From: Dipteris shenzhenensis
Lineage: Eukaryota; Polypodiophyta; Polypodiopsida; Gleicheniales
Length of the DNA stretch: 64,000 nucleotides
Assembly: GCA_047967505.1 (NCBI GenBank)
Contig: CM106540.1
Direction: 5' to 3' (one strand)
Below are positions 44,238-56,969 of the stretch, in pieces. The position numbers and the translations under genes are program-made. Each line of letters begins with the position of its first letter. Positions within the stretch are counted from its first letter, which is position 1. Under the pieces are notes generated by a model, which saw nothing but the letters and a program-made list of their open reading frames with translations, was not told where the DNA came from and made no database searches.

Positions 44238-44420
44238 GTCGCTATATAGCGACGCTTTGCCCTGTTCCATCACTATATAGCAACGCTTTGCCTTGTTCCA
44301 TCACTATCACCTTTCTCTTATTTCTTATATATTTCCACCTCCTCTTTCTTCTATGTTGCTTTTGGATATAAACGTTGCTATATAGCGATTGACTAGCATC
44401 GCTATAAACCTGAAACCCCA
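44238..44420. repeat. CACTA subterminal repeats, right side
   Basis: 'GTCGCTATATAGCGACGC', 'ATCACTATATAGCAACGC', 'GTTGCTATATAGCGAT' and 'ATCGCTATAAACC' repeat the motif seen next to the left terminus. The terminal CACTA complement (TAGTG) was not found nearby. Confidence 0.75.
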
Positions 44421-44429
44421 TGCAATGCT

Positions 44430-47400
44430 TTCTTTCACATCTCTATTGCAGGAAAAGCAAAAATCTCTCCTCCTACCTTATATTCGATGACCTCGCTTTC
44501 CTCCTCTCTATTCCCCACTCTTCATCCCTACCCAGCTCTGCTCCCAACACTTGTGCGCCCTCTCCACCCTTCTCCCTCTCTGCTTGTGTGAAAGGAAGTT
44601 TTTCAAGAAGGTGAGTCTCTTTAAGCAATGTAGGTTCATTTTTTGTGAGATTTCATTTTGTGAGTGTTGAAGCATGTTTCTCCTTGTATTGCTAAGGCTA
44701 TGTGCTAATTTTTAGGCTTGATTTTCAGAGGTGGACAAAAAACGAGATTTGGTAAAAGAAAGAAGACTCACCTCTTCTTTTTTAGTATTTCTCTTCCTCC
44801 TCTTTCTCCTTATTTGTAGGCTTATGCTTGTCTCCTCAATCTAATCCCTTTGAAAAGTTGCTTCTCGAAACTCCTCCTTCCTCTAACTAGTTATCTAAAA
44901 AATGGTATGTTTCCTCTCTTTTGTAGGGCCAGTCCAAGAAACACCGAGCGGGACTTTTCCAAGTAAGAAAGTGCTTCCTCTTTTTTCCTTTTGTTATTTT
45001 TGTTATTTGCATTGGCCTACCAGCTAGCGCTTTATGCGCTAGCTATAGTGATGGGTGTAGGAACCCTCTCTTCCCCTCTCTTCTCTTATTCCCTCTTCTT
45101 CCCCTCTTTTCCTCTTTTCCTCTCTCTTTCCCCCCCTCTTTCCCTCATATGCTCATGCATAAGCATAAGCATAATATTTCTCTCTTTTTCTCTTATGCAT
45201 ATGTTTTTCCTTCTCTTATGCTTATGCTCTTTTCCCCTCTTCTTTTTCCCTTCTTTCAATCTCTTTTCCCCTCTTCCTTCTCTTTTTTTTCTCTCTCTTT
45301 TTTCCTCTTTTTTTCTCCTCTTTTCATAAGCATATGTATTTGCCTGTGCTTATACTTATGCATGGGCATATGCTCATATGCTCATGCATAAGCATAAGCT
45401 TATGCTTTCTCTCTTTTTCTCTTATGCTCATATGCTCATGCATAAGCATAAGCATATGCTTTCTTTCTTTTTCTCTTATGCTTATGCTCTTTTTCCCTCT
45501 TCCTTCTCTTATGCTTATGCTCTTTTCCTCTCTTCTTTTTCCCCTCTTCCTTCTCTTCTTTTTCCCTCTTCTTTTTCCCCTCTTTCAATCTCTTTTCCCC
45601 TCTTCCTTCTCTTATGCTTATGCTCTTTTCCCCTCTTCTTTTTCCCCTCTTTCAATCTCTTTTCCCCTCTTCTTTTTTCGCCTCTTTCAATCTATTTTTC
45701 CCTCCTCTCCTTCTCTTCTTTTTCCCCTCTTTCAATCTCTTTTCCCCTCTTCCTTCTCTTATGCTTATGCTCTTTTCCCCTCTTCCTTTTCCCCTCTTCC
45801 TTCTCTTCTTTTCCCCTCTTCTTTTTCCCCTCTTCCTTCTCTTCTTTTTCCCTCTTCCTTCTCTTCCTTTCCCCTCTTCTTTTTCCCCTCTTCCTTCTCT
45901 TCTTTTCCCCTCTTATTTTTCCCCTCTTTTAATCTATTTTCCCCTCTTTCAAACATATGCTTTCTCTCTTTTTCTCTTATGCATATGTTTTTTCTTCTCT
46001 TATGTTTATGCTTATGCATGAGCATATGTCTCCTTCTCCTTCTCCTTCTCCCTTCCATCTCTTCTTTTTCCCTCTCTTTTCTCTTCTTTTCATAAGCATA
46101 TGCCTATGCCTATGCTTATGCTTATGCTTAGCATGAGCATATGCTCATATGCTTATGCATAAGCATAAGCATATGCTTTCTCTCTTTTTCTCTTATGCAT
46201 ATGCTTTCTCTCTTTTTTCTCTGATGCATATTTGGTTCTTTTCCCCTCTTTCAATCTCTTTTCCCCTTTTCTTTCTCTTCTTTTCCCCTCTCCTTCTCTT
46301 ATGCTTCTCCTTCTCTTTTGCTTCTTATGCTTTCCCTCACATGCTTTCCACTTCTTACCCGCTCTTGTGTTTTGTTTTTTGTTTTTTGTTTTTTGTTTTT
46401 TGTTTTCGTGTTTGTGTCTATGTTTTTCCAATCCCCCCAAATTAGACATGGGATCATGTCACACGTCCGATGAGTACGGAAACCCTCATAGGAGGAGACA
46501 TCATGATCTCTACTTTCTAGAGGATTTTGATTCCACTCAGGTGACACCTCAGGGGCCTACCCCTACGACTAGGCCTGACTCCTCTCGGACGTAGCACTGT
46601 GACTACCCCTCGAGGAACTCCTTTGCTAGCAGCCCATGGCTTTGTCAGGAGTCCCAACAAGTTTGTCACACAAATGACCGATGAGGAGGCAATGAGATTC
46701 TTCTCTCTGCTATCTCAGAGGACCTCAGCCAATCTCTCTCCTACACCGATAGTTGGACCCACTATCCAGCCATCCCCTCTAGCCCCTTCGACTAAGGGAT
46801 CATCACCTGGGTGTGCCCATCGTAATGAAAGGAAGAGTAGGAGGGGTTGCTTATGTTGTGTTGACTCGAGAGATGTAGACGAGTCAGCATACTCACATCC
46901 CTATAGGTCTCCACTTGGTCCCGAGGCCCAGTACCAGTTAGGTCCCTTGCCCTCTCCTATTCCCACTGCTACTCCTCGCTCCGAAAGCGCTCGCACAAAC
47001 ACTACTCGCTCTGACTTTGCCACTACCATGAGTCCTCCTTACCCGGTCAAGGACCTGTCCTATCAAATCATGGCTGTTGGTGGGGAGAGATAATAGAAGA
47101 TAAAAAGGGTGCAGCAGTGATGGCCACCATGAGGCAGTTGATGAGCCACCACTTCAGGAGCAGCATAGATACTGACTGGCGGTACCAAGATTACCAAAAG
47201 AAGCAGGTAGTCATCGATGAATTGAAAAGAAAATACCCTAACTCCCCAAATTGGGAGTTTAATGAGAATTACATGCGAGAGCGCATGGGTTTGGTCTTGA
47301 AGCATCGTAGGTCAACCTTGCGTACTTCCATTCCCGAAATGTTCAAGGGTTAGAGAAGGGCTATGAGGAGACGGCTGGACTCTGTAGATACTTCGCACTT

Positions 47401-47640
47401 TGGTGCAGGCAGATGGTTGGCATTCAAGGCAACCATGGTAAGTGTACTTCTTCTCATTTAATGTATTGTTCTATTTTGTTTTACTACATATTTCATGCAC
47501 TTTATCTAACTCTCGTAAATTGGACCCACAGCAAGCTACGATGGGTCGCCTTCCTACAGACACAGAGACGAGACGTGCGTTTTGCGTAGGAACAAAGTCA
47601 TGGTTTATTGTGAGTAGGAGGCACTAGGAGCAACACTTGA
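44430..47640 (+). pseudogene. Broken plus-strand spliced gene of unknown function next to the CACTA element
   Basis: Good plus-strand splice sites suggest a transcript: a GTGAGT donor near 44,611, a ~37-base microexon at about 44,929-44,965 (TTGTAG before, GTAAGA after), and a GTAAGT donor after AAGGCAACCATG near 47,439 facing a CCCACAG acceptor near 47,531. Coding blocks: 46,448-46,594 (MGSCHTSDEYGNPHRRRHHD), 46,599-47,093 after a frameshift (RSPNKFVTQMTDEEAMRFFS; proline- and serine-rich), and 47,117-47,350 (DYQKKQVVIDELKRKYPNSP; MRERMGLVLKHRRSTLRTSI). A stop near 47,351 and frame changes break it. It could be the second CACTA protein, divergently arranged, or an unrelated gene. I do not recognise the family. 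Confidence 0.4.
45060..46400. repeat. Pyrimidine-rich low-complexity tract with ATGCTTATGC palindromes
   Basis: About 1.3 kb of 'CTTTTCCCCTCTTCCTTCTC' repeats, interspersed with clusters of 'TATGCTTATGC' and self-complementary 'CATATGCTCATGCATAAGCA' blocks (near 45,145, 45,370, 45,430, 46,140), ending in repeated GTTTTTT units (46,370-46,405). Long open frames here are artefacts of composition. Confidence 0.85.
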
Positions 47641-47870
47641 TTGGGCTAAGGTGGCTACTCGCACGATATAAGTCTACTCCTACTTGTAATCTCACTTTTT
47701 AAACTACTTTATTCTTTAAGTTCCAATCTAATTTCCAATTAATATGGTTTCATCACTCTTAGAATCAAAGCTCGAACGTCCCATCAACAAAGGTGAGCGG
47801 TGATGATGAGTGATTAGGCTTACATGGCTTCAACGAAGGCCATGGATCAGGTGCAACTCACGAGAGGGGT

Positions 47871-48320
<450 letters not shown>

Positions 48321-48329
48321 AAAGAGTAT

Positions 48330-49680
48330 GTGTGTGTGTGGACCACCCTCAACCCAAAGGGTAAGACCACATGGTGGTGGGGAGTAAGCTCGCCATGTGG
48401 AATTTACTCCCCACCTACTAATAATAAGTGAATAAAAGTGGATCTCTATGATAAGTGTCAAAAATCAAAAAATGATGCCAATAATAAATGCATAAACCAA
48501 TTCTGCAAAACAGATATAAAAGTTAGTAAAACAATGGATCACAAAATGACTAGGAATTATCCATGCTAAAGAATTATCCAATGGATGTAAATTAACTGTA
48601 TGGCACTAGCCCAACCAAAGGCTAGTTGTTGGGAAACCAAAGTGTGTGTGTTTAGATTAAAAAGTCCCATCAATCATTGAGCCATACAATTAATTTTATT
48701 AATTGGACAAAAAGTAAAAAAGGGGATGACTTATCCATGAGTACATTGTGGAATTTCCATAACTATCTGGAGACAATCATGCATTAGGCACAGCGATTGT
48801 GTAGTTATGACAATTCCAACAAAAAGTCAAACGTGGAAGGGATAAGTCATTCCTAAAGCAGAGCCATACAAGAACCTCAATTTTGCACAACCCAATAAGA
48901 GTTAATGAGCAACGTGGCACGTGGCATGTGTCATGCAGCCAACCCAACCAAGGACTAGCAAGGTGACACATGGTTAACCCAACCAAAGGTTAACAAGGTT
49001 TGGGTGTATGTGTGTTTAAAAAATAGAAACCTATAAATAACACGGCACACGATGCTCAAATAAAGGTGGAAATTTAACATTAACATATGGATTCTCATGA
49101 GTACAACTAGTAAAAAAGTGTCAAATCCATTTGGTAGTCTAGGCTCCAAGTTCAGGGTCCACTTACCTACCACCATCCAGACAAAACAATGTGTTAGAAC
49201 ATCATAGTTTTGTGAGGGAAGACAGGCAATGCCTGTAAACCCCAGCTTTTTATCGCTTATACCATAGAGCAAGACACCTACCAGGATTCTGAAATTGAAA
49301 AAATATGTAGCATCAACAAATTAGAAATTACAAGAAGGGGGATCCCGCTCATTTACAAGAGATACTTAACTTCTTTCTTTTAAAGGGGGCATCACACCCT
49401 TATGAAAGAAAATTACTAGAACATATTAAAAAGAAAAAATGATTGAATCAAAGAATATTTTGCAAGTAGGAAGATAAGGGGGGTTTTAGTCCACCCCTGA
49501 CAACAAGTAAACATTTAGGCATCAAGGGGGGTAGTCCTCACCCTTCAGCAAGCTAGGATTAATATGAGAAATTATATTACTTTGACTGCATAGATTGGAT
49601 TTAAAGTGTTAAAGTAAAAGACCTATTTAAAAGGAAAATAGAATGCTTACAAGATTTTATGAATTAACTAGATAAACTTT
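48330..49680 (+). repeat. Dispersed repeat family, copy 2
   Basis: Starts 'GTGTGTGGACCACCC', then 'GTAAGACCACATGGTGG', 'GGATCACAAAATGACTAGGA', 'CCAACCAAAGGCTAGTTG', 'GGTAGTCTAGGCTCCAAG' and 'GGGGGGTAGTCCTCACCCTT'. Closely matched by 52,460-53,130 and, from the ATGACTA block onward, by 26,140-26,800. It has no recognised coding sequence. Confidence 0.7.
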
Positions 49681-52020
49681 AAGCATAGTGTAAAACTTGA
49701 AAAATACTCATGGCTAAACTAGTACAAAAGAGTACCATGATTAAATTTATTTATAAGAATTTTTTAAGAAAATCAAGAAGAGACCCCTATAAAAATTACC
49801 AGCATAGGAGTAAGCAAGAGCCAAATAATTATGGTATACATTATTTAAAATTAATCATTCTAAATTTCCCATATTAAATCATTATTAAGGATAGCAATAA
49901 AATGTTAAGTGGGTAAAATGTATAAATTACTTTGTAACTAGTTAGAGGAGAAAATTAAGAAATTAGAGGGATGAGAAGGAAATAAATAAGAAAAAATATG
50001 AAAATTAGGAAGTACTCAGACGTACATACTAGATCGACTCTGTAGACAAGCAACTAGCAAATACACAAAGACAATTTGCTTTGTAGTAGAGAAACTGGCA
50101 AGCAAATAACCATGCGGTCACCAACTATGTCCATATGCGATCGGGAGCCAGTAGCATTCATCAAGCAAGTTAGTCCATGCATGAGCTAACTACAAGTAAC
50201 CAGTGTTTCTAGAGTGTACTCCACGACCACTACGAGACTCACATGGCTACCCAAAGCATTATAAGAGGTAGAAAAACAAGCATGCAATATGTGAGGCAGA
50301 CAAATGTAGTAGAAGAAGGAACATAAATGCAATAGAATATGGAGAAGAGAGGTCGGGTTACAAGGCTTGTGCAAGGCCAACCTAGTGTACATGCATGTTG
50401 GCTAGTTGTGAGCAGGAACGTAAAGCGCCTGCATAGACACGACCTAATAAGAGTTGGACTAGAAGCTAAGAATACAGACGAAATACGTAGGTGCCAAGGA
50501 GTGTAGTATGATACAGTAGCTAACCGATTGAGGAGATCCAAGGATGACTAACGATACAGCAGCAGTTATAAGCTACGGCCAAAAAAAAACTAGGTAATAG
50601 GGAAGAGTAGAGCAATGACAAGGTCATAGGAGCCGACCAAAATACTTACGTCTCGTGAACCATATACTCCATAGCTCACAAGCTAGTCCAAAGAAGGCGG
50701 TTTTAAAGTTTACGAGCTTGTAAGTGAAGGCAAGCCGAAGCGAATCTCAAACAATGATCAATTGCGCACAACACGACCACTGAGAGAGTTGGCAGAACAA
50801 GAGAAATGATGAAAGTGCAGACAATCACGAGTACTTGACAAGAGAGATGATCATGATAAGAGATCATGATAGAAGAGAAGACGTATGCCATGCGGAGAGT
50901 AAGGGAGGAGCAAGAAGGTAGTGAGGATCGGCTGCTTACCAATAATTGCTTGACATAGGAGGGGAAGCTCATGAGAAAAGAGTACGCAAGTTCACAACGG
51001 GCAGCTACACTAAGAGATTGCGACTAGGAGGAGGTGGAAGAATGTAGAATGGGAAGAGGCTACCTCAAAAAACCAGCAAGGAGGCAAGATGCGCTATGGC
51101 TTAAGTAGAACCATGCGCTGTTCAGAATTCAAAGCCACTGTTTGGCTAGCTCATAAATCATGTAGCTAGCCTTATCCTCTTAAAGATAGTCTACCAAATC
51201 TAGCATGGGTTCAAAGAGTAATGGGTCTTGGTAAAGTATGACCCTTACTAGAATCGCGACATCAATTTTAGCACACTAAACTACCCTTTAAGTTTATGAT
51301 AGCTAACATCTATCACTGGGTTGTTTTGTAAAGCTCGACAGGTAGACAAAGACATTGTCAAAATATGTGCAATACTTTAACACAAACTTACACAATGTTA
51401 CTTGAATTGCATCGTGAAAATCATTCAAACAAATTGCCCGATGCAGAACTAATGGTTTCGTGTTTTCGAAATAAAAAGTTTCATAATTGATTTCATGGTG
51501 AAGAGATACGCATGAGTTATTTGGATAGTATCAAGTCAAACCCTCATTAGTGGTAAGTAAAGCATATATTATAGGGAATCGCACTTGATCAAGGCCTAGG
51601 GACTTATAAAAGGATCATAAAGCATGAGTGCCAAAGTTCATCGCATACTATTAGAGGATATGTAGCTTACTACTTTGTACATGAGGAATATATCAAAGTA
51701 ACTTGACTCAAAAAACATGAGTCTAGCTTAAACAATAAAGGTGTAAGTCTAATACTACTAGTGGAAATTTTGGATAAACTATATGAAATTATGTATGCTT
51801 CATGTGTTTGTGTTTAATGAGTCAAAAAAAAATTTTGAAAAGAGAAGAATTTATTAATCCATAACCAAATTACAATCAAAATAATAATAATATATTTCAA
51901 ATTTATTACACCATAAGGCAACTATTTCTCAATACCATAACCTTCCAAAGCATAATCACCAGTAGAGTCAAACATTGATTAAGGTAATGGTATGTGCCAA
52001 AAAAGAGTTTGTTGAGAAAG
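49681..52020. other. Unassigned DNA
   Basis: AT-rich to mid-GC sequence, no domain recognised on either strand. The isolated minus-strand frames at 50,186-50,541 and 50,703-50,972 have no known motif. Confidence 0.3.
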
Positions 52021-52393
52021 TGTAACTTTGGGAAACTATTATAGATTGGATGTGTGTGTGTGTGTATGTGTGTGTGTGAGAGAGAGTGGGAGTTCAAGAG
52101 GGGGCAATTTTTGTGGCATCAAGAGTGTGCACATATATGACATGGGAAATTTAATGGACAGAGAGACTAGGGGGAAGGGGTTTTTTTTTTTTTTTTTAGG
52201 GAAATCAACACTCAAAAGTTAGGAGGGGGGAGAAATCTAAAAGAGAAAATGGGGGATGTGGAAATAAAATGGAACAAAAGGGGGGGAAAACAAAATTTAA
52301 ACTTTTAATTTTTAATGGGGGAATATTAATTTTAGGGGTGGTTTTTTTTGTGTGTGTGTGAAGCGATGATCAAGTGAAAAAGTGTGTGTGTGT

Positions 52394-53140
52394 GTAAAGA
52401 AATCAATGTATGTGCATGTGAGATACATTTACTAATCAAAAAAAATTTGTGTGTGTGTGTGTGTGTGGCCCACCCCCAACCTAGAGGGTAAGACCACATG
52501 GTGGGGAGTAAGCTCACCATGTGGAATTTACTCACCACCTACTAATAATAAGTGAATAAAAGTGGATCTCTATGATAAGTGTCAAAAATGAAAAAATGAT
52601 GCCAATAATAAATGCATAAACCACTTCTGCAAAACAGATATAAAAGTTAGTAAAACAATGGATCACAAAATGACTAGGAATTATCCATGCTAAAGAATGA
52701 CCAATGGATGTGAATTAATTGTATGGCACTAGCCCAACCAAAGGCTAGTTGGAAAATCAAAGTGTGTGTTTAGATTAAAAAGTCCCATCAATAATTGAGC
52801 CATAAAATTAATTTTATTAATTAGATAAAATGTTAAAAAGGGAAATAAAACGTAAAAATATTTAAGACATCTAAGTTGAAAAATGCAACAACTAGAGTTT
52901 GCAATAATTTCCACCAAAAATAAGAATTTTTAATAATATTGAGTTTGACAAACATAATATTGAAAAAAGATGTCGAATCCTCAGGTAGTCCAGGTTCCAA
53001 GGTCAGAGTCCACTTACCTACCACCATCCAAACAAACTAGGTGTTAGAACATCATAGCTATGTTTGGGTAGACAGGTAATGTCTCTTTTCCCCACCTTGT
53101 TATTGCTTTACATAGCAATATAGACAACCATATGGATTCT
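52394..53140 (+). repeat. Dispersed repeat family, copy 3, preceded by one minisatellite unit
   Basis: Unit 'GTAAAGAAATCAATGTATGT' at 52,395 leads through a GT run into 'GGCCCACCCCCAACC' and the same order of blocks as 48,330-49,290. The two copies are near-identical for long stretches (for example 'AATAATAAGTGAATAAAAGT' onward). It ends near 53,135 at 'CATATGGATTCTTAG'. Confidence 0.75.
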
Positions 53141-53297
53141 TAGATAATTAAAAAAAAGTTTACGTCAAAAGTGGAGTAAGAAGCGAATGAGTGCATGGGT
53201 TGAGAAGGGATTAAAGGAGGTATGGGAGGACTAGTGTGCTTGGTGTGTGGGGTGGTTAAAAGAGAGTGTAAAGGGGAGGTTTCATGGGGGGTAGTGC

Positions 53298-53351
53298 ATG
53301 TAAAGAAATAAGTGTCTATGTGTGTGAGATACATTTGCTTATCAAAATTAT

Positions 53352-53386
<35 letters not shown>

Positions 53387-53390
53387 CTTT
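53298..53390. repeat. Isolated minisatellite unit with (GT)n
   Basis: 'GTAAAGAAATAAGTGTCTAT' and 'GAGATACATTTGCTTATCAA' followed by (GT)n at about 53,352-53,384, as in the 48 kb cluster. Confidence 0.8.
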
Positions 53391-55655
53391 GTTTTTCTTT
53401 TTGGGAAATTGCCTCTAGCATTTGAAAGGATAATTATGGTCCCATAGGGCATAGTTATCCTAATGGACATTAAAATGATTGTCATCTTCATCACCAAGTA
53501 AGCTTTTATTGCTAGCTAGATAATTCCTTGCACTCGGGCTCATGCTTTTTTTATTTCATCTCATAAAAGTTGCAAATTCTTGAACGATAAGTGTACCTTT
53601 ATAATCATAGCTACAACCTTGTAAAAGGACAATTGTTTGCATAGTTGACACCTAGTGCACGATCAAAAGCCATAGCATTGGGCTCTTAATCCAATTATCT
53701 TGTAATCTATATATAAAAGGAAACATGAATTGCTTGACCAATCATTCTTTTAAGTTTGTAGGGATAAGTCACCCACATATGTGGATTTCTTATATCTTAC
53801 CCACCTGAAACACCATATTAGAGAATTTGGGGAAACCCCAATTCCAACAAAAGGAAATATAGTCACCTCCAAAGTAGAATATGATGTTTTTTATTGAAAC
53901 ATCGGATCCATTAAGGCAAGTTTCTACTATGTTGGGGGAGACTAGATCTTTTCCAAGGAAATATTTGACCCAATGCCAAGTACCCTGGAAATGACCATCC
54001 TTATGTTGTTATAGTATTCCAAAAGAACTTAATAGACATGAACAGCCTTAAATGATGGAATTTTTGGGCCCTTGGCCAAAACATTTGTTTATTTTCTAGT
54101 GATCAAGTATTGATCATTAAATAGGAGTCTTGAAAGATGTTTGTTGTTTCCTATGGGCATAAACCACAAATAAAATCCAATTCAGAGATATTTTGCATCT
54201 GTCACTGTTTATTTGGTATAAAAGGTGTATCAAAATTGACATGCGTGATAGGATTGTTGTAGAGCCCATAATGTAAATGTGGTGTCCAAAAACACCCTTT
54301 TTTTTAAATGTGGATTGCATACATTAGGAGACACTCGATCACAATAGAGCTCGTAAATCTCAACTTGGACATGTGGTGCTAATAAACAACCTTTTAAAAA
54401 TTGCTAAGATCTTTCCTTGTGCTAAACATAATCAAAACCATTGACACTGCATTTTTCACCCCATTGTTCAATATAATCATTAGCATTTCTATATAACTAG
54501 TACTCACAAGCACAATTAGCTCATCTCTAGAGGGATATTCTTTATGGTTTGTACAACAATGTAGCCATAGTCACTAAGATGTCATTGCGACTTTTGATTA
54601 CAAAGTGGGAACCTAGGGGCATATACAAATAGAACATTTATTATATCTTTTCAACACATTAAGCTATTTACATATCCAAAAAATTTTCCACACAATACAT
54701 CTCCCAATACATTTAGATCTATCAAATTCTTGATGTTCGAACATTCCATAAGTCTCTAATCACACCCTTGGAAAAAACCTTATGAGATCTCTCCAAGTAT
54801 CATAATCGTACTTTGGACCATTTCATATGATCAAATCTTATTTCTTCTTGATCCTCATATAAAAATATCATATTCTTCCCCAAGTATTGTTTCTTTCTTT
54901 ACTTTTTATTGGATTTCATTCATTTCAAATGCAAGATCAATGGGTATGGGCCAATGGGTATGGGTAATTCATGTTTCCACAAACCATTAGATGCAGAATT
55001 AAAGTTACTAGTAAGGCATGTCTTCAACTTTTCATGAAAATTTGAAACACCTATCATGGAGGAATACAAACTCAAATCTCAAAGAATATAGCATTTTTTG
55101 CACAAGAAACTAACTGAAAGTATATTAAGTCTTTTACAAAATAGATTAAAACACAATGTTTCATAAATCAGATCTAATAGATAGATAGTAACTAGTGTCC
55201 AAATATAAATCAAAACATAGGTATAAATGTGTCAATTGAGCTTTTTTTTTTTAGGTCTACTTATTCACATTCACTTATGGTTTCCCATGCAATAAAGTCA
55301 AAAAAATTTGGCTAAGAATGCCCTTGTAGCATCAGCGGGGTGATGCCCCATTCCTTGCATCCAAGAACTATAGCAAAGCATTTTGCCTTTCTATCTTTCA
55401 ATGGCCGCATTTTTGTGATTTTCCCTAGCATGCATTCTTCCTCTTTATTCAATGTAACATGTTGAGCATGCACAATACGTGCTATAGTAGGGAAAGTCCC
55501 TCTCACTCTAGTTTTAGTTGTATGTCAAGCACTACCTTTCCCTATGTCCTTTTTCAAACTATGAGTAAACATAAGAGATTCTGCATATATCCTTTTGAGC
55601 ACTTCTTTGTTTTTTGCTTCAAGTTCAAGGATCACTGATTGAAATATTGTTGAAC
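53391..55655. other. Unassigned AT-rich DNA
   Basis: No gene, LTR or repeat array is recognised. Short frames lack motifs. Confidence 0.35.
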
Positions 55656-55659
55656 ATAT

Positions 55660-56125
55660 TTAATAATTGGAGCTTGACCATATCTATTCAAAGAGATGGC
55701 ACTGTGCACATCTATTGCATCATCTAGCATCTATAGGTATGCCCTGGGAACATCTCATCCGAAACCATCCATTACAAAAAGAAGACCACACTGCCATCTC
55801 GCACTTTGAGTCTCAAGCTCCAATCCACCTCATCTACTGCCACATCCCCCCAACATCTCTATCAACACCAAACACTTGGGTGGCCGAGGCAAGAAGGTCA
55901 TCGCCTGGGTCTCAAAGACGAGGGTACAAGCCCAAAGGCTTCAAAGGCAGCAACACAAGAACCTCTATCATCCCAAGATGTAGCACCACAAGAACCTACC
56001 GATGAACCAAACACAATAGGCCAGCTCCAAAGTATTGAGTACTCACTATTCCCATGAATAGTTCGACTCAACACACAAGCCCAAGTAGGAAAGACCAGTA
56101 AGAGCCTGGCAATGGCTCATGTAAG
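55660..56125 (+). pseudogene. Coding-like remnant 5' of Copia-3, unknown
   Basis: Two overlapping plus-strand frames (55,667-56,005; 55,806-56,057) have balanced composition, with Pro/Gln/Ser-rich text (QEPTDEPNTIGQLQSIEYSL). Continuation after Copia-3 into the similar text at 59,400 onward is plausible. The last five bases (GTAAG) adjoin the LTR. No known domain. Confidence 0.3.
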
Positions 56126-56459
56126 TGTTGAGATATCGAGCTCCACTCATGATATGCCAGGGTGACCGTTGTGCATTTATGTCACCGACTTGTTAGCTGC
56201 AGATGCAGTTGGTATACCGCCCATGAATAATAGCTGGATGACAGCTATCTTTATGTACTCTAGTTAGTGGCTCAGTTAGTATGCCACCTTAGTTAGCTAA
56301 GTTTGGTTTGAGACCCACATATAGGGTTCACCTATTCTTTTGTACTTAGAGTTCTTTTGGCTTTCACAACTAAGAAGAGGAAAACTATTTTGCCTCCACC
56401 TTTGTGTATGTGAGAAAGCTGCAAGTGAGGCTCCTTCCTTCTCTCTCACTCTTTTTACA
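56126..56459 (+). repeat. Copia-3 5' LTR
   Basis: 334 bases, closely similar to Copia-2 LTRs; it has the seven bases that the Copia-2 5' LTR lacks. A primer-binding site follows at 56,460. Confidence 0.9.
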
Positions 56460-56969
56460 TGGTATTAGAGCTCAGTTCGTGGTAAGGAGCTCAAGAAAGC
56501 AAACCAAGTTCGTGGTGTCCTAGTAAGAGGATCAGTGTTGCTTTCCTTTTTTTTCAAGTTTGGGAGCAAATCTCTGCAAATAGCACAGTCAAAAAGTGCA
56601 AGAGTGCACTCTATCTCAGATTGGGATGCCCTTCGTGGTGTGGTAAGAGGGCAGTATATGCTATGGGCCATTTCGGGGCCCATCTTGGTGGTAGAACTTT
56701 TTTGCAGGCACTCAAGAAAGTGCCCTATTTTTGCTATTATGCGACCACTGTTCTACAGGTGAGTGAAAAGTTATCACAGAAATTACATTGTATGCGTGTG
56801 CACAGAGATATTGGGAGTGACATAATCATTCTTATTGCATGTTGATGCATAACCGTCACTAGGAAGTGACTGTGTGGTCAAATACCACTCTCATCAATTT
56901 TGTAGATTTGCCCTTGTGAGGCAGAAGTTGTGTTTTTTTGCAATGATAGAATATTTTGCAGTGTTCTGT

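Larger units (their letters stand above)
28997..44420 (-). mobile_element. CACTA (En/Spm) DNA transposon, interrupted by two copia elements
   Basis: The left end starts CACTACTACACACGG (28,997) and is followed by subterminal 'GTCGCTATATAGCGAC' copies. The same subterminal motif reappears inverted at 44,238-44,400. Between them, minus-strand exons encode a TNP2-type transposase from N- to C-terminus (44,197 down to 29,458). Removing Copia-1 and Copia-2 leaves roughly 4.7 kb, a normal size for such an element. The exact right terminus and a three-base target duplication were not found, so 44,420 marks the last subterminal motif, not the true end. Stops and frameshifts make it non-functional. 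Confidence 0.75.

Noticed and set aside
45010-45060. Right end of the CACTA element at 'GCTAGCTATAGTG'
   Set aside because: Only the last five bases match a CACTA end; the interior differs from the left terminus and the next three bases (ATG) do not match the left flank (ATT).
45100-46100. Very long open frames rich in Ser, Phe, Leu and Pro
   Set aside because: They are translations of CTTTTCCCCTC repeats in several frames at once; there is no domain and no codon structure.
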